Shown piece by piece: positions 41,666-47,975 of a stretch of DNA of 47,975 nucleotides (positions are counted from its first letter, which is position 1; each line of letters begins with the position of its first letter). The position numbers and the translations under genes were made by a program. The stretch comes from Candidatus Cybelea septentrionalis (GTDB taxonomy: Bacteria; Vulcanimicrobiota; Vulcanimicrobiia; Vulcanimicrobiales; Vulcanimicrobiaceae), in NCBI GenBank assembly GCA_003158175.1, contig PMHJ01000011.1, positions 1-47,975 of the forward strand, read 5' to 3'. Below the pieces are notes generated by a model. That model ran no database searches. It was not told the DNA's origin and saw nothing but the letters and a program-made list of their open reading frames with translations.

Positions 41666-43126
41666 TCAAGGGAGATCGGCGCCGTCAAGACGCGTGTCGG
41701 CGCCCTCCCACTCTTGTGTAAAACGCGCGCGGATCGTCGCGGCTGCAGCGTTCTGCCCGTCTGCGGCGAGCGCCGATGCTAAACCGTAGAGCGCGCGGGG
41801 ATCGTTCGGATAGAGCGCGAGCGTCTGCGTGAAAGCCGCGACGGCTTGCGCATTTGCGCCACGGCGCAGTTCGAAGAATCCCAGTGCTTCGTCCGCGGGC
41901 AAGAGCGGAATCAGTTCGCCGCTAAAATCGGCATTTTGGTTGGCGGCGGCTTGCGAAATCCAGCGTTGCATTTCTGCAGGTCGTCTGTCGGCTTCCGCGA
42001 CACGCGCCAGGAAGAGCTGTGAAAGATATCCGTGCGCCGGCGGTTTTTCGGCGATGGGCGACGCGATCGCGCGGGCTTCGTCGGTGTGCCCGAAATGCAG
42101 CGCCGCAATTCCTCGCACGGCCGGATTGCCGAAGGCGGAGTCCGGCGCCGCGTAAGCCTCGGAGTAGCGCCCGAAACGAAGCGCCGTGAGGGCATCGAAG
42201 CTCGTGTCGTAGGCGGTGTCCATGCGCGCGGACCAGAGCTGCGCCGTCGTGTAGTTTCCCAGCATCATCGCGGCGGAGTACCCGACGGCAACATCGTGTC
42301 TCAGATAGCGATGTACGTGCTCTGCGTCGTCATTTGTACCTTCGAGTTGCAGGAGAAGCACGTAGGCGCGTTCGCTTGAGGCGAGTGCGGCGGAGTAGTC
42401 CCCCGTTTCGATCCAGTAGTGAGCGGGCATGTGCGCGAGATGTTCTGCTTGCGGCGGGAAGGCGGCGGCATCGAGCCGTCGGGCGCAGGGCAACGCCGGA
42501 CGACGATCCGGCGCCAGATCGTAGAGGTGAACGCACAAGTGATTGGCCATCACGTTCGACGGATCGTCGCGCAGCACGGCTGTGTCGAGTTCGAGCGCCG
42601 CCTGTGATTCATCGCTGGCGAGGCGGCCGCTCTGCCAAGAGAGTCCTCCATGTTCCAGCAGCGCCTCGGCGGCCAGGAGCTGCGCGTTCTCGTCGTGCGA
42701 GGATTCCGCAAACGCCGTCATCGCATCCCTGTAGCCGGTGTTGTCGGCATTCCAATCCGCGAAGCTGCCGGCGTAGCGCCTGGCCATGATTGCGACGAAG
42801 TTTCTTTCCCGCTCGGATGCGGCGCCCGAAAGCAGCGCGGCATGCCGGATGGCGCGCTGCCCGACGTCGAAATGCGCGGCCGTCATCGGCGTGTTGAGGT
42901 CGGGCCCCTCTGCCAGCGCAATTCCCCAGAAGGCAGCGGCCAGGCCCGGCTCACGAGATGCCGCCTCGCCGAACGACCGCGCGGCAGCGTCGCCATCGTA
43001 TGCGTAATAAAGGAAGAGGCCGCGATCGATTGCGGTCTGTGCTTGCGGATCGTTCGTCGATACGGGAAAGTGAACCGAGGTGGCCGCCGCCAACACGGCG
43101 GCGATAACGATCGCTGGCAGGGTCAC
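41666..43126 (-). CDS. Exported TPR-repeat protein
   Basis: 486 residues. A short hydrophobic N-terminus (LPAIVIAAVLAAATSVHFPV) suggests export. The body is a series of TPR-like helix pairs: AQTAIDRGLFLYYAYDGDAA, AHYWIETGDYSAALASSERA, RGIAALHFGHTDEARAIA, and a clear final unit FFELRRGANAQAVAAFTQTL ALYPNDPRALYGLASALAAD. HLCVHLYDLAPD and HMPAHYWIETGDY match a family of secreted TPR proteins in soil bacteria. It probably mediates protein interactions; no enzyme motif is present. Confidence 0.8.
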   Translation of the reverse strand: MTLPAIVIAAVLAAATSVHFPVSTNDPQAQTAIDRGLFLYYAYDGDAAARSFGEAASREPGLAAAFWGIALAEGPDLNTPMTAAHFDVGQRAIRHAALLSGAASERERNFVAIMARRYAGSFADWNADNTGYRDAMTAFAESSHDENAQLLAAEALLEHGGLSWQSGRLASDESQAALELDTAVLRDDPSNVMANHLCVHLYDLAPDRRPALPCARRLDAAAFPPQAEHLAHMPAHYWIETGDYSAALASSERAYVLLLQLEGTNDDAEHVHRYLRHDVAVGYSAAMMLGNYTTAQLWSARMDTAYDTSFDALTALRFGRYSEAYAAPDSAFGNPAVRGIAALHFGHTDEARAIASPIAEKPPAHGYLSQLFLARVAEADRRPAEMQRWISQAAANQNADFSGELIPLLPADEALGFFELRRGANAQAVAAFTQTLALYPNDPRALYGLASALAADGQNAAAATIRARFTQEWEGADTRLDGADLP

Positions 43127-43160
43127 GTTACGTCTTTCTCCAAAGAGCCGTGACCGGCAC

Positions 43161-43235
43161 GGGCGCGTAGCTCAGTGGGAGAGCATCCGCTTCACACGCG
43201 GGGGGTCGTTGGTTCAATCCCAACCGTGCCCACCA
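43161..43235 (+). tRNA. tRNA-Val (anticodon CAC)
   Basis: Acceptor GGGCGCG pairs with CGTGCCC (one G-T pair). Anticodon loop TTCACAC in a GC-rich stem gives CAC. T-arm loop TTCAATC. CCA is encoded. First of three tandem tRNAs. Confidence 0.95.
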
Positions 43236-43260
43236 TCTCCGGAGTTGGCGTTCGCGTCTT

Positions 43261-43337
43261 GGCGCTGTAGCTCAGTTGGTTAGAGCGTCGCCCTGTCACG
43301 GCGAAGGTCGTGGGTTCGAGCCCCATCAGCGTCGCCA
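43261..43337 (+). tRNA. tRNA-Asp (anticodon GTC)
   Basis: Acceptor GGCGCTG with CAGCGTC, anticodon stem TCGCC/GGCGA around CTGTCAC, T-loop TTCGAGC, discriminator G73 as expected for tRNA-Asp, CCA encoded. Confidence 0.95.
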
Positions 43338-43422
43338 GCGTCACGAGCGCATCGCGGTTCACGAATGAAATCGACGAACATGCGGTGCGCTCGGAAATCG
43401 GTGCGCCCTCGCAAACCGGTGC

Positions 43423-43498
43423 GCCAAGGTAGCTCAGTCGGTAGAGCACGCGCCTGAAAAGTGCGGTGTCGCGCGTTCGATTCGCGCCCTTGGCACCA
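43423..43498 (+). tRNA. tRNA-Phe (anticodon GAA)
   Basis: Acceptor GCCAAGG with CCTTGGC, anticodon loop CTGAAAA, T-arm GCGCG-TTCGATT-CGCGC, discriminator A, CCA encoded. The last of the tRNA trio, followed by a terminator at 43505. Confidence 0.95.
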
Positions 43499-43504
43499 AA
43501 TGAA

Positions 43505-43531
43505 GAGAGGCCCGGTTGATCCGGGCCTCTC
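43505..43531 (+). terminator. Terminator hairpin of the tRNA trio
   Basis: GAGAGGCCCGG-TTGAT-CCGGGCCTCTC, an 11-bp perfect stem 6 bases after tRNA-Phe. No strong T-run follows. A second perfect 9-bp hairpin, AAGTGCCAT-CCAG-ATGGCACTT, lies at 43560-43581. Confidence 0.75.
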
Positions 43532-43572
43532 GCCGCATTTGCCGAGCCGGCCCTGGAACAAGTGCCATCCAG

Positions 43573-44046
43573 ATGGCACTTGTTAATGTTATGCAGCATT
43601 TTGTGGCCAGGCAGCGTTTGCAGGATTGCGGAAAATGCGGGGCTTCGAAGGCGATTCTAAAGAGCGGAGCCTCCCGCTGTCTCGTTTGCCATAATAGGCG
43701 AGGCCGCGAGTACTACCACAGCGGCGCGACGCGCCGAAGGAAACAGCGGGAATCGTACGTGATGCGAAAGTATGGTCTTTCGATCGAGTTGCTGCAAGAG
43801 TTGCTTCATCAGCAGGCGGGTCGGTGTGCGATAGGCCTAAAGCGCTGGCAAGATTGCACGAAAGCAAAGCGCACTCACGACGACGCGATATTTCTGCAAT
43901 ACCTCTACGTCGACCACGCCCACCAAACGGGTAAAGTCCGCGGCCTGCTTTGTAATGCTTGCAACATGGCCATCGGTCTCCTCGAAGAAGATCGTGATCG
44001 ACTGCTTTCTGCGCTGTCGTACCTGGATAAACGAGACGGCCCCTGA
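43573..44046 (+). CDS. Endonuclease VII-like HNH protein
   Basis: 157 residues from ATG 43573 (or ATG 43591, since the first start lies inside the 43560-43581 hairpin). Two parts: an N-terminal zinc-knuckle region (DCGKCGASKAILKSG…CLVCHNRRGREYY) and the recombination endonuclease VII domain (Pfam PF02945), LLHQQAGRCAI…YVDHAHQTGKVRGLLCNACNMAIGLL. The VDH and LLCNACN motifs carry the metal and zinc ligands. The usual CAIC is CAIG here, so one zinc ligand is replaced; a Cys six residues later (WQDC) may substitute. Such genes are common in phages. This one is a single gene beside tRNAs. Confidence 0.8.
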   Translation: MALVNVMQHFVARQRLQDCGKCGASKAILKSGASRCLVCHNRRGREYYHSGATRRRKQRESYVMRKYGLSIELLQELLHQQAGRCAIGLKRWQDCTKAKRTHDDAIFLQYLYVDHAHQTGKVRGLLCNACNMAIGLLEEDRDRLLSALSYLDKRDGP

Positions 44047-44050
44047 CCAT

Positions 44051-44743
44051 CTAGCGCAGCGTGCGGTCGAAAAACTCGATCGTGCGGCGCCAGGCGGTTT
44101 CCGCGTGCTCGCGATGGTAATGTCCGAGGCCTCCCTTGCCGGGTTCGCCGGCATTGTAAAAACCGTGCTTCGCATCGTAGCGATAAAACTCGTATGGAAC
44201 GTTGCCCGCTTTGAGCTGCTTTTCGATGGCCTCCACGCCCTCAATCGTGAAGTGACCGTCGTCGAGCGCCCAGTGACCTTGAATCGGGACCGTGATGCTT
44301 GCCGGATCGCCGGCTTCGGGAGGCGGATAGCCGTACCAGGTGCTCACGGCATCGAACTCGCGACCGTGCATCACGCTGAGCATCGCGAGCGCTCCGCCCA
44401 TGCAGAATCCCATGACGCCCACGCGTTGGGCGCCCTGTTCGCGAAGAAAGAGCGCGGCGCCGGGGGCGTCTTGCGTGGCGGCGTCGTTAAAGTCGAGCCC
44501 CTCCATTAGATGATTCGCTTCGTCGGGAGTTGCGGCGTGACGGCCTCGATAGAGATCCGGCACGACGACGTTAAAGCCGTGCGTCGCGAGGCGATCGGCC
44601 GTAGCTTTGATGCGATCGTCGAGCCCCCACCACTCTTCAAAGAGAACGATTCCGGGCGATTGCGGCGCGTCTGAGGCCGATACGAAGTATGCCGGCGCAG
44701 TCTTTCCATCCGGGCGAACGAACTCGATCATCGAGCCCTTCAA
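44051..44743 (-). CDS. Dienelactone hydrolase family protein
   Basis: 230 residues of the alpha/beta fold with Cys nucleophile: GFCMGGA (Cys114), acid near Asp160 (GHWALDDGH) and His191 (DAKHGFYN). Glu36 in LFEEWWGL is the conserved residue that activates the cysteine. Dienelactone hydrolase opens dienelactones to maleylacetate in chloroaromatic breakdown, but many family members act on other esters. It overlaps the DUF5069 gene by 4 bases, giving a two-gene operon. Confidence 0.9.
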   Translation of the reverse strand: MKGSMIEFVRPDGKTAPAYFVSASDAPQSPGIVLFEEWWGLDDRIKATADRLATHGFNVVVPDLYRGRHAATPDEANHLMEGLDFNDAATQDAPGAALFLREQGAQRVGVMGFCMGGALAMLSVMHGREFDAVSTWYGYPPPEAGDPASITVPIQGHWALDDGHFTIEGVEAIEKQLKAGNVPYEFYRYDAKHGFYNAGEPGKGGLGHYHREHAETAWRRTIEFFDRTLR

Positions 44744-45099
44744 TGCTGTTCCACCGTTGCGACCTCTTCGGCGTCCTGACGATCGAGATTCTCTTTACGC
44801 TCGTTGAGCAGCCACTCGTTGGCTCCGTTTATGTCCTGCGGGGCTACACGATCGTGTAGCCAGGCACGGAGCAGGTCGTCGGTTGGAAAACGGACTAACG
44901 CGTCTTCAAACTCGTCGCGAGTAATCTTCCATCGCTCCAAGACGCCTTGGTCCATCGGGCATGGATAAATGTAGTCGTGAATCGTTCCGGCGAGGTACGC
45001 GCGGCCTTTATCGGAGACTCGCAGCAGCCAGAGTGCATCGCCGCTCGGCTCCCGGCCGCGGCGCGGAAAGGTCTTTCCATCGCGAAAATCGGTAGGCAT
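44740..45099 (-). CDS. DUF5069-domain protein
   Basis: 119 residues from ATG 45099 (MPTDFRDGKTFPRRGREPSG); an ATG 39 bases earlier is less likely. DALWLLRVSDKGRAYLAGTI, HDYIYPCPMDQGVLERWKIT and NGANEWLLNERKENLDRQD match DUF5069. The function of this family is unknown. It is first in the operon with the dienelactone hydrolase. Confidence 0.85.
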   Translation of the reverse strand: MPTDFRDGKTFPRRGREPSGDALWLLRVSDKGRAYLAGTIHDYIYPCPMDQGVLERWKITRDEFEDALVRFPTDDLLRAWLHDRVAPQDINGANEWLLNERKENLDRQDAEEVATVEQH

Positions 45100-45164
45100 G
45101 CGCCTTATAATGCTCGCGGGAAACGGCGGGTTGCGCATGAGAGCCGAGCGAACGGTGCGTACTC

Positions 45165-45857
45165 ATGCGAGAGCAAAAGGCGGAGGTGCATTCGGAGCCG
45201 CGATGGCACGCCTCTCTGGCTGTCCTGGCAGCGGTCGCGCTCTATATCACCCTTCCTCCGCGCTTGGTGATCGGCCCGGTCTGGGTGGCGCCTTTATTGG
45301 TCTTGCTGGTGCTCGTACCGCTGTCGGTCCTCGCGCCTCGCCGCCACAGCGACACTCGGCGCATGCGTTTCGCGAGCATCCTGCTGATTGCCATCGTGAC
45401 TTTCTTCAATCTCGCCTCGGTGCTGCTGCTGGTCGCGTCGCTCTTTCACCCGGAGAAGGGGACGCCGCACTCGGCCGCCTCGCTGTTGCGCACGGGCCTG
45501 CAGATTTGGCTCACCAACATTTTCGTCTTCGGGCTGTGGTACTGGGAGCTCGATGGGGACGGCCCAGACATGCGTGCGCATGTCCAAGCGGCGACCGACG
45601 TTACGAACGCCGACTTTCTCTTTCCGCAAATGCAGATGGCCATAACGGGCCAGGCGACGCCGCCCTGCATCGATCAACATTGGAAGCCGCAGTTCTACGA
45701 TTATCTCTACCTCTCGTTCACCGATTCGACGGCCTTTAGCCCGGCGGACGTCATGCCGTTGACCCGCTGGGCCAAAGCGCTGATGACCGTGGAGGCGCTG
45801 ATCTCGCTGATCACCGTCGCGATCGTGCTGGCGCGCTCGATCAACGTGATCTCATAG
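45165..45857 (+). CDS. Membrane protein with channel-like C-terminus (DUF1345-like)
   Basis: 230 residues. About five membrane segments: SLAVLAAVALYITLPPRLVI, VWVAPLLVLLVLVPLSVL, FASILLIAIVTFFNLASVLL, IWLTNIFVFGLWYWEL and ALMTVEALISLITVAIVLAR. Before the last helix, YLYLSFTDSTAFSPADVMPL is reminiscent of the pore-loop/second-helix arrangement of two-TM ion channels. It could be a channel or a small membrane protein of unknown function. Confidence 0.75.
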   Translation: MREQKAEVHSEPRWHASLAVLAAVALYITLPPRLVIGPVWVAPLLVLLVLVPLSVLAPRRHSDTRRMRFASILLIAIVTFFNLASVLLLVASLFHPEKGTPHSAASLLRTGLQIWLTNIFVFGLWYWELDGDGPDMRAHVQAATDVTNADFLFPQMQMAITGQATPPCIDQHWKPQFYDYLYLSFTDSTAFSPADVMPLTRWAKALMTVEALISLITVAIVLARSINVIS

Positions 45858-45921
45858 GCGCGCCGGTGCCGGTCGTAGGACGCAGTGAGAGGATGCTCGA
45901 AGCGAGAGGGTCGCCTGGCGC

Positions 45922-45995
45922 GCGGGTATGATGTAATGGCAGCCTGCGACCTTCCCAAGGTTGATGCGTGGGTTCGATTCCCACTACCCGCTCCA
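45922..45995 (+). tRNA. tRNA-Gly (anticodon CCC)
   Basis: Acceptor GCGGGTA with TACCCGC, anticodon loop TTCCCAA, T-loop TTCGATT, discriminator T, CCA encoded. Confidence 0.95.
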
Positions 45996-46006
45996 TCACA
46001 CCTCGA

Positions 46007-46078
46007 GGCGACGTAGCCAAGTGGTAAGGCAGGGCTCTGCAAAAGCCCCATTCGGCAGTTCGAATCTGCCCGTCGCCT
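46007..46078 (+). tRNA. tRNA-Cys (anticodon GCA)
   Basis: Acceptor GGCGACG with CGTCGCC, anticodon stem GGGCT/AGCCC around CTGCAAA, T-loop TTCGAAT, discriminator T. CCA is not encoded (TTA follows), unlike the other five tRNAs here. Confidence 0.93.
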
Positions 46079-46091
46079 TTAGCGATTTCAA

Positions 46092-47042
46092 GTGAAGCGG
46101 ATCGCCGTCGTGGGGGCCGGCGCGATCGGCGGCTTCCTCGCCGCTGCCCTTGCAAGGGCCGGCAATCCGGTCGCAATCGTGGCGCGCGGCGAGCATGCCG
46201 CGGCGATCCGCCGCGACGGCTTGAGCGTCGAGAGCGACCTGGGGGCGTTCTCCGTGCCGGTTTCGGTCGGCGACGATCTGCGAACGCTCGGCGCCTTCGA
46301 TTTTCTGTTGCTTGCGTTTAAGGCCCATCAGTGGCCGTCGCTGCTCGACCAAGTCGCGTCTTTTGCGGGCACCGATACGCCCGTTGTGACGATGCAGAAC
46401 GGCGTGCCATTCTGGTACGTGCGCGAGCCTCCGCTACGCAGCGTCGATCCCGGCGGAACGATCGGGGACCCTTTCCCGGACACGCAGGTTATCGGCTCGG
46501 TCGTGCACGTTTCCGGAGAGATCGTCGCGCCGGGCCGGGTTCGGCAAAGCGGCGGATTACGCTACGTGTTCGGCGACCCCGGCGGTGGTTGCGGGCATCG
46601 TACTAGCGAACTCGTGCAGCTTTTCAACCACGCCGGGCTTGCCGCCGAGGCCGATCCGCAAATCCGGCAGACGGTCTGGCTGAAACTCGTGAACAACGTC
46701 GGGCTCAACGCGATTAGCGTCTTGCGGAACATGACGATCAAGCCGATGTTGGAAGATGCACAGGCGCGCGAGGAGGTTGGGCGGCTCATGACGGAGGCGC
46801 TGCGCGTGGGGCAAGCGATGGGAGTCGTTGGTACGGTGGACGTTGAGGCGCGAATCGCGTACGCGGCCCGTCTCGATAACGTCAAGACTTCCATGTTGCA
46901 GGACTTCGAGCATCGCCGGTCACTCGAGATCGATCCGATCTTGGGAGCGGTCTGCGAGTTGGGCGATCGCTACGGCGTCGCAACGCCCGAAGTTCGAAAG
47001 GCGTACGATGCATTGCAGCGGCTGAATGCGACGCAGATATGA
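46092..47042 (+). CDS. panE: 2-Dehydropantoate 2-reductase
   Basis: 316 residues from a GTG at 46092. IAVVGAGAIGGFLAAALARA is the NADPH-binding Rossmann loop. VVTMQNGVPFWYV, WLKLVNNVGLNAISVLRNM (substrate-binding Lys and Asn region) and SMLQDFEHRRSLEIDPILGA are the family's other signatures. It reduces ketopantoate to pantoate in pantothenate/CoA synthesis. It overlaps recG's start (ATATGATG), implying co-transcription. Related ketopantoate reductase-like enzymes with other substrates cannot be excluded. Confidence 0.88.
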   Translation: MKRIAVVGAGAIGGFLAAALARAGNPVAIVARGEHAAAIRRDGLSVESDLGAFSVPVSVGDDLRTLGAFDFLLLAFKAHQWPSLLDQVASFAGTDTPVVTMQNGVPFWYVREPPLRSVDPGGTIGDPFPDTQVIGSVVHVSGEIVAPGRVRQSGGLRYVFGDPGGGCGHRTSELVQLFNHAGLAAEADPQIRQTVWLKLVNNVGLNAISVLRNMTIKPMLEDAQAREEVGRLMTEALRVGQAMGVVGTVDVEARIAYAARLDNVKTSMLQDFEHRRSLEIDPILGAVCELGDRYGVATPEVRKAYDALQRLNATQI

Positions 47043-47975
47043 TGGTGCAGGAATCGCCACATGTAAATATTGCCGAACTCAGCGGCGTCGGCCCGAAGAG
47101 CGCCGCGCTCTTCCGCGAACTGGGCATCGAGACGGCAGAGGCGCTGTTGGACTATCTGCCTTTCCGTTACGACGACCTCCGCTTCCCCACGCCGGCGTCG
47201 CGGTTGGGCGAGACCGGAGGCGAAGAGAACGCGGTCGGGCACGTCGTCGCCGTGAAGGAACGCCGCGTACGCGGTCTGGAGATCGTCGAACTGCAGCTTC
47301 ACGACGACGCCGGCGCTCTGTTTACCGCAAAATGGATCGGACGCAATCGTTACGTCGTCGGACGCTTTCGTGAAGGTATGCGCCTGATGGTGCGCGGCCG
47401 CGTCGAGCGAATCTTCTCCGGACCGGTCGTTAACGTCACGCACTATGAAGCGCTCGGCGAAAACGAAACCTATCGGGGGGAGCTCGTGCCGATCTATCGC
47501 GCGAGCAAGGAGCTTGCCACGCGTAAGATCGCGATGGTCGTGAAGAAGAACCTCTCGGATCTGCTCGACCTCGCTCCACCGGATTCGTTGCCGCCGGCGC
47601 TCGCAGCGCAACGGGGATACGGCTCCATCCGCGAGGCCTATCGTGCGATGCATGCGCCGCAGACCCCGCAAGAATCCGAGCGCGCGCGCGAGCGCTTCGT
47701 CTTTACGGAGTTTCTCGCACTGGCGACGGGCGCACAACTGCGGCGCGCCGAGCGCGAGAGCGACCATGATGCGCCGGTGTTCGAGGTTCCTTCGAGTCTT
47801 TTGGAGCGAATCGAGGCTTCGCTGCCCTTCGCATTGACCGGCGCGCAGCGCCGAACCATCGAGGAAATTTGGAACGATTTACGGCGCGACGTTCCGATGA
47901 ATCGCCTCTTGCAGGGCGACGTCGGCAGCGGAAAGACGCTGGTTGCGGCCGCCGCCATTCTGGCGGCGGCTGCCA
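47039..47975 (+). CDS. recG: ATP-dependent DNA helicase RecG, N-terminal part (runs off window)
   Basis: ATG at 47039 (or 47042) overlaps panE's stop. The N-terminal wedge/OB domain: LSGVGPKSAALFRELGIETA, LLDYLPFRYDDL, VGHVVAVKERRVRGLEIVEL, GRVERIFSGPVVNVTHYEAL, GELVPIYRASKELATRKI. The SF2 motor begins with LPFALTGAQRRTIEEIWNDL and Walker A LLQGDVGSGKTLVAAAAIL just before the window ends. RecG remodels stalled replication forks and Holliday junctions. Confidence 0.95.
   Translation, partial: MMVQESPHVNIAELSGVGPKSAALFRELGIETAEALLDYLPFRYDDLRFPTPASRLGETGGEENAVGHVVAVKERRVRGLEIVELQLHDDAGALFTAKWIGRNRYVVGRFREGMRLMVRGRVERIFSGPVVNVTHYEALGENETYRGELVPIYRASKELATRKIAMVVKKNLSDLLDLAPPDSLPPALAAQRGYGSIREAYRAMHAPQTPQESERARERFVFTEFLALATGAQLRRAERESDHDAPVFEVPSSLLERIEASLPFALTGAQRRTIEEIWNDLRRDVPMNRLLQGDVGSGKTLVAAAAILAAAA

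Noticed and set aside
45098..45739. 213-aa ORF overlapping the membrane protein gene
   Set aside because: It is an out-of-frame reading of 45165-45857, rich in Arg/Ala/Gly with no domain.

Overview
The window looks like a high-GC bacterial chromosome segment. It most resembles Candidatus Eremiobacterota (WPS-2) or a close relative. That assignment is an inference from gene families: many small lipoproteins sharing one leader (…AAAMLAGCGGSQPPIGAPGAMPQ), secreted phosphoesterases, glycine-rich surface lipoproteins and NHL-like lipoprotein propellers. No rRNA is present to settle it. There is no CRISPR array.

Layout. 1-10.4 kb holds secreted and envelope functions: two phosphoesterase lipoproteins (one cut by the window edge), a glycine-rich lipoprotein, a PNGase A-like amidase, an isochorismatase-fold protein without its nucleophile, a chloroperoxidase-like hydrolase, a class C beta-lactamase and small exported proteins. 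10.5-12.9 kb is a damaged patch: a frameshifted gene, an IS3-family element (11496-12747) with a nonsense mutation in orfB, and the scar of an outer-membrane receptor gene. 13.0-17.05 kb is a four-gene lipoprotein operon (propeller, propeller, Gly-rich, propeller). 17.1-17.4 kb is a broken reductase gene ending in a dispersed palindromic repeat.

The centrepiece is about 17.5-28.2 kb. Two divergent transcription units leave a ~130 bp promoter region at 23782-23913. Leftward: an unknown 347-aa protein, a solo Cas1 with a C-terminal zinc finger, a SIR2-domain protein, a HerA-type ATPase, a KTSC-domain protein and two tiny ORFs. Rightward: a helix-turn-helix protein, an HNH nuclease with a hydrophobic tail, and a family B DNA polymerase with exonuclease and polymerase motifs intact. 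Cas1+PolB+HNH+HTH is the gene signature of casposons (self-synthesising transposons). SIR2+HerA is a known NADase-type anti-phage pair. I read the locus as a bacterial casposon-like element carrying SIR2-HerA in the same transcription unit as its integrase. Terminal inverted repeats and target duplications were not found by eye, so its exact limits are open.

28.2-36.5 kb returns to chromosomal genes: an NTF2-like lipoprotein, a NarL-type two-component system, a secreted protein, a P-loop kinase-like protein, a DsrE-like protein, an alcohol dehydrogenase, a metallo-beta-lactamase-fold hydrolase and an epoxide-hydrolase-like protein. 36.5-41 kb holds a fluoride exporter operon (DUF190-crcB) with a structured leader, then phage or plasmid debris (LamG fragment, coiled-coil protein, primase pseudogene) around another Gly-rich lipoprotein. 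41-48 kb is housekeeping: six tRNA genes, a TPR protein, an endonuclease VII-like protein, dienelactone hydrolase, DUF5069, a membrane protein, panE and the start of recG.
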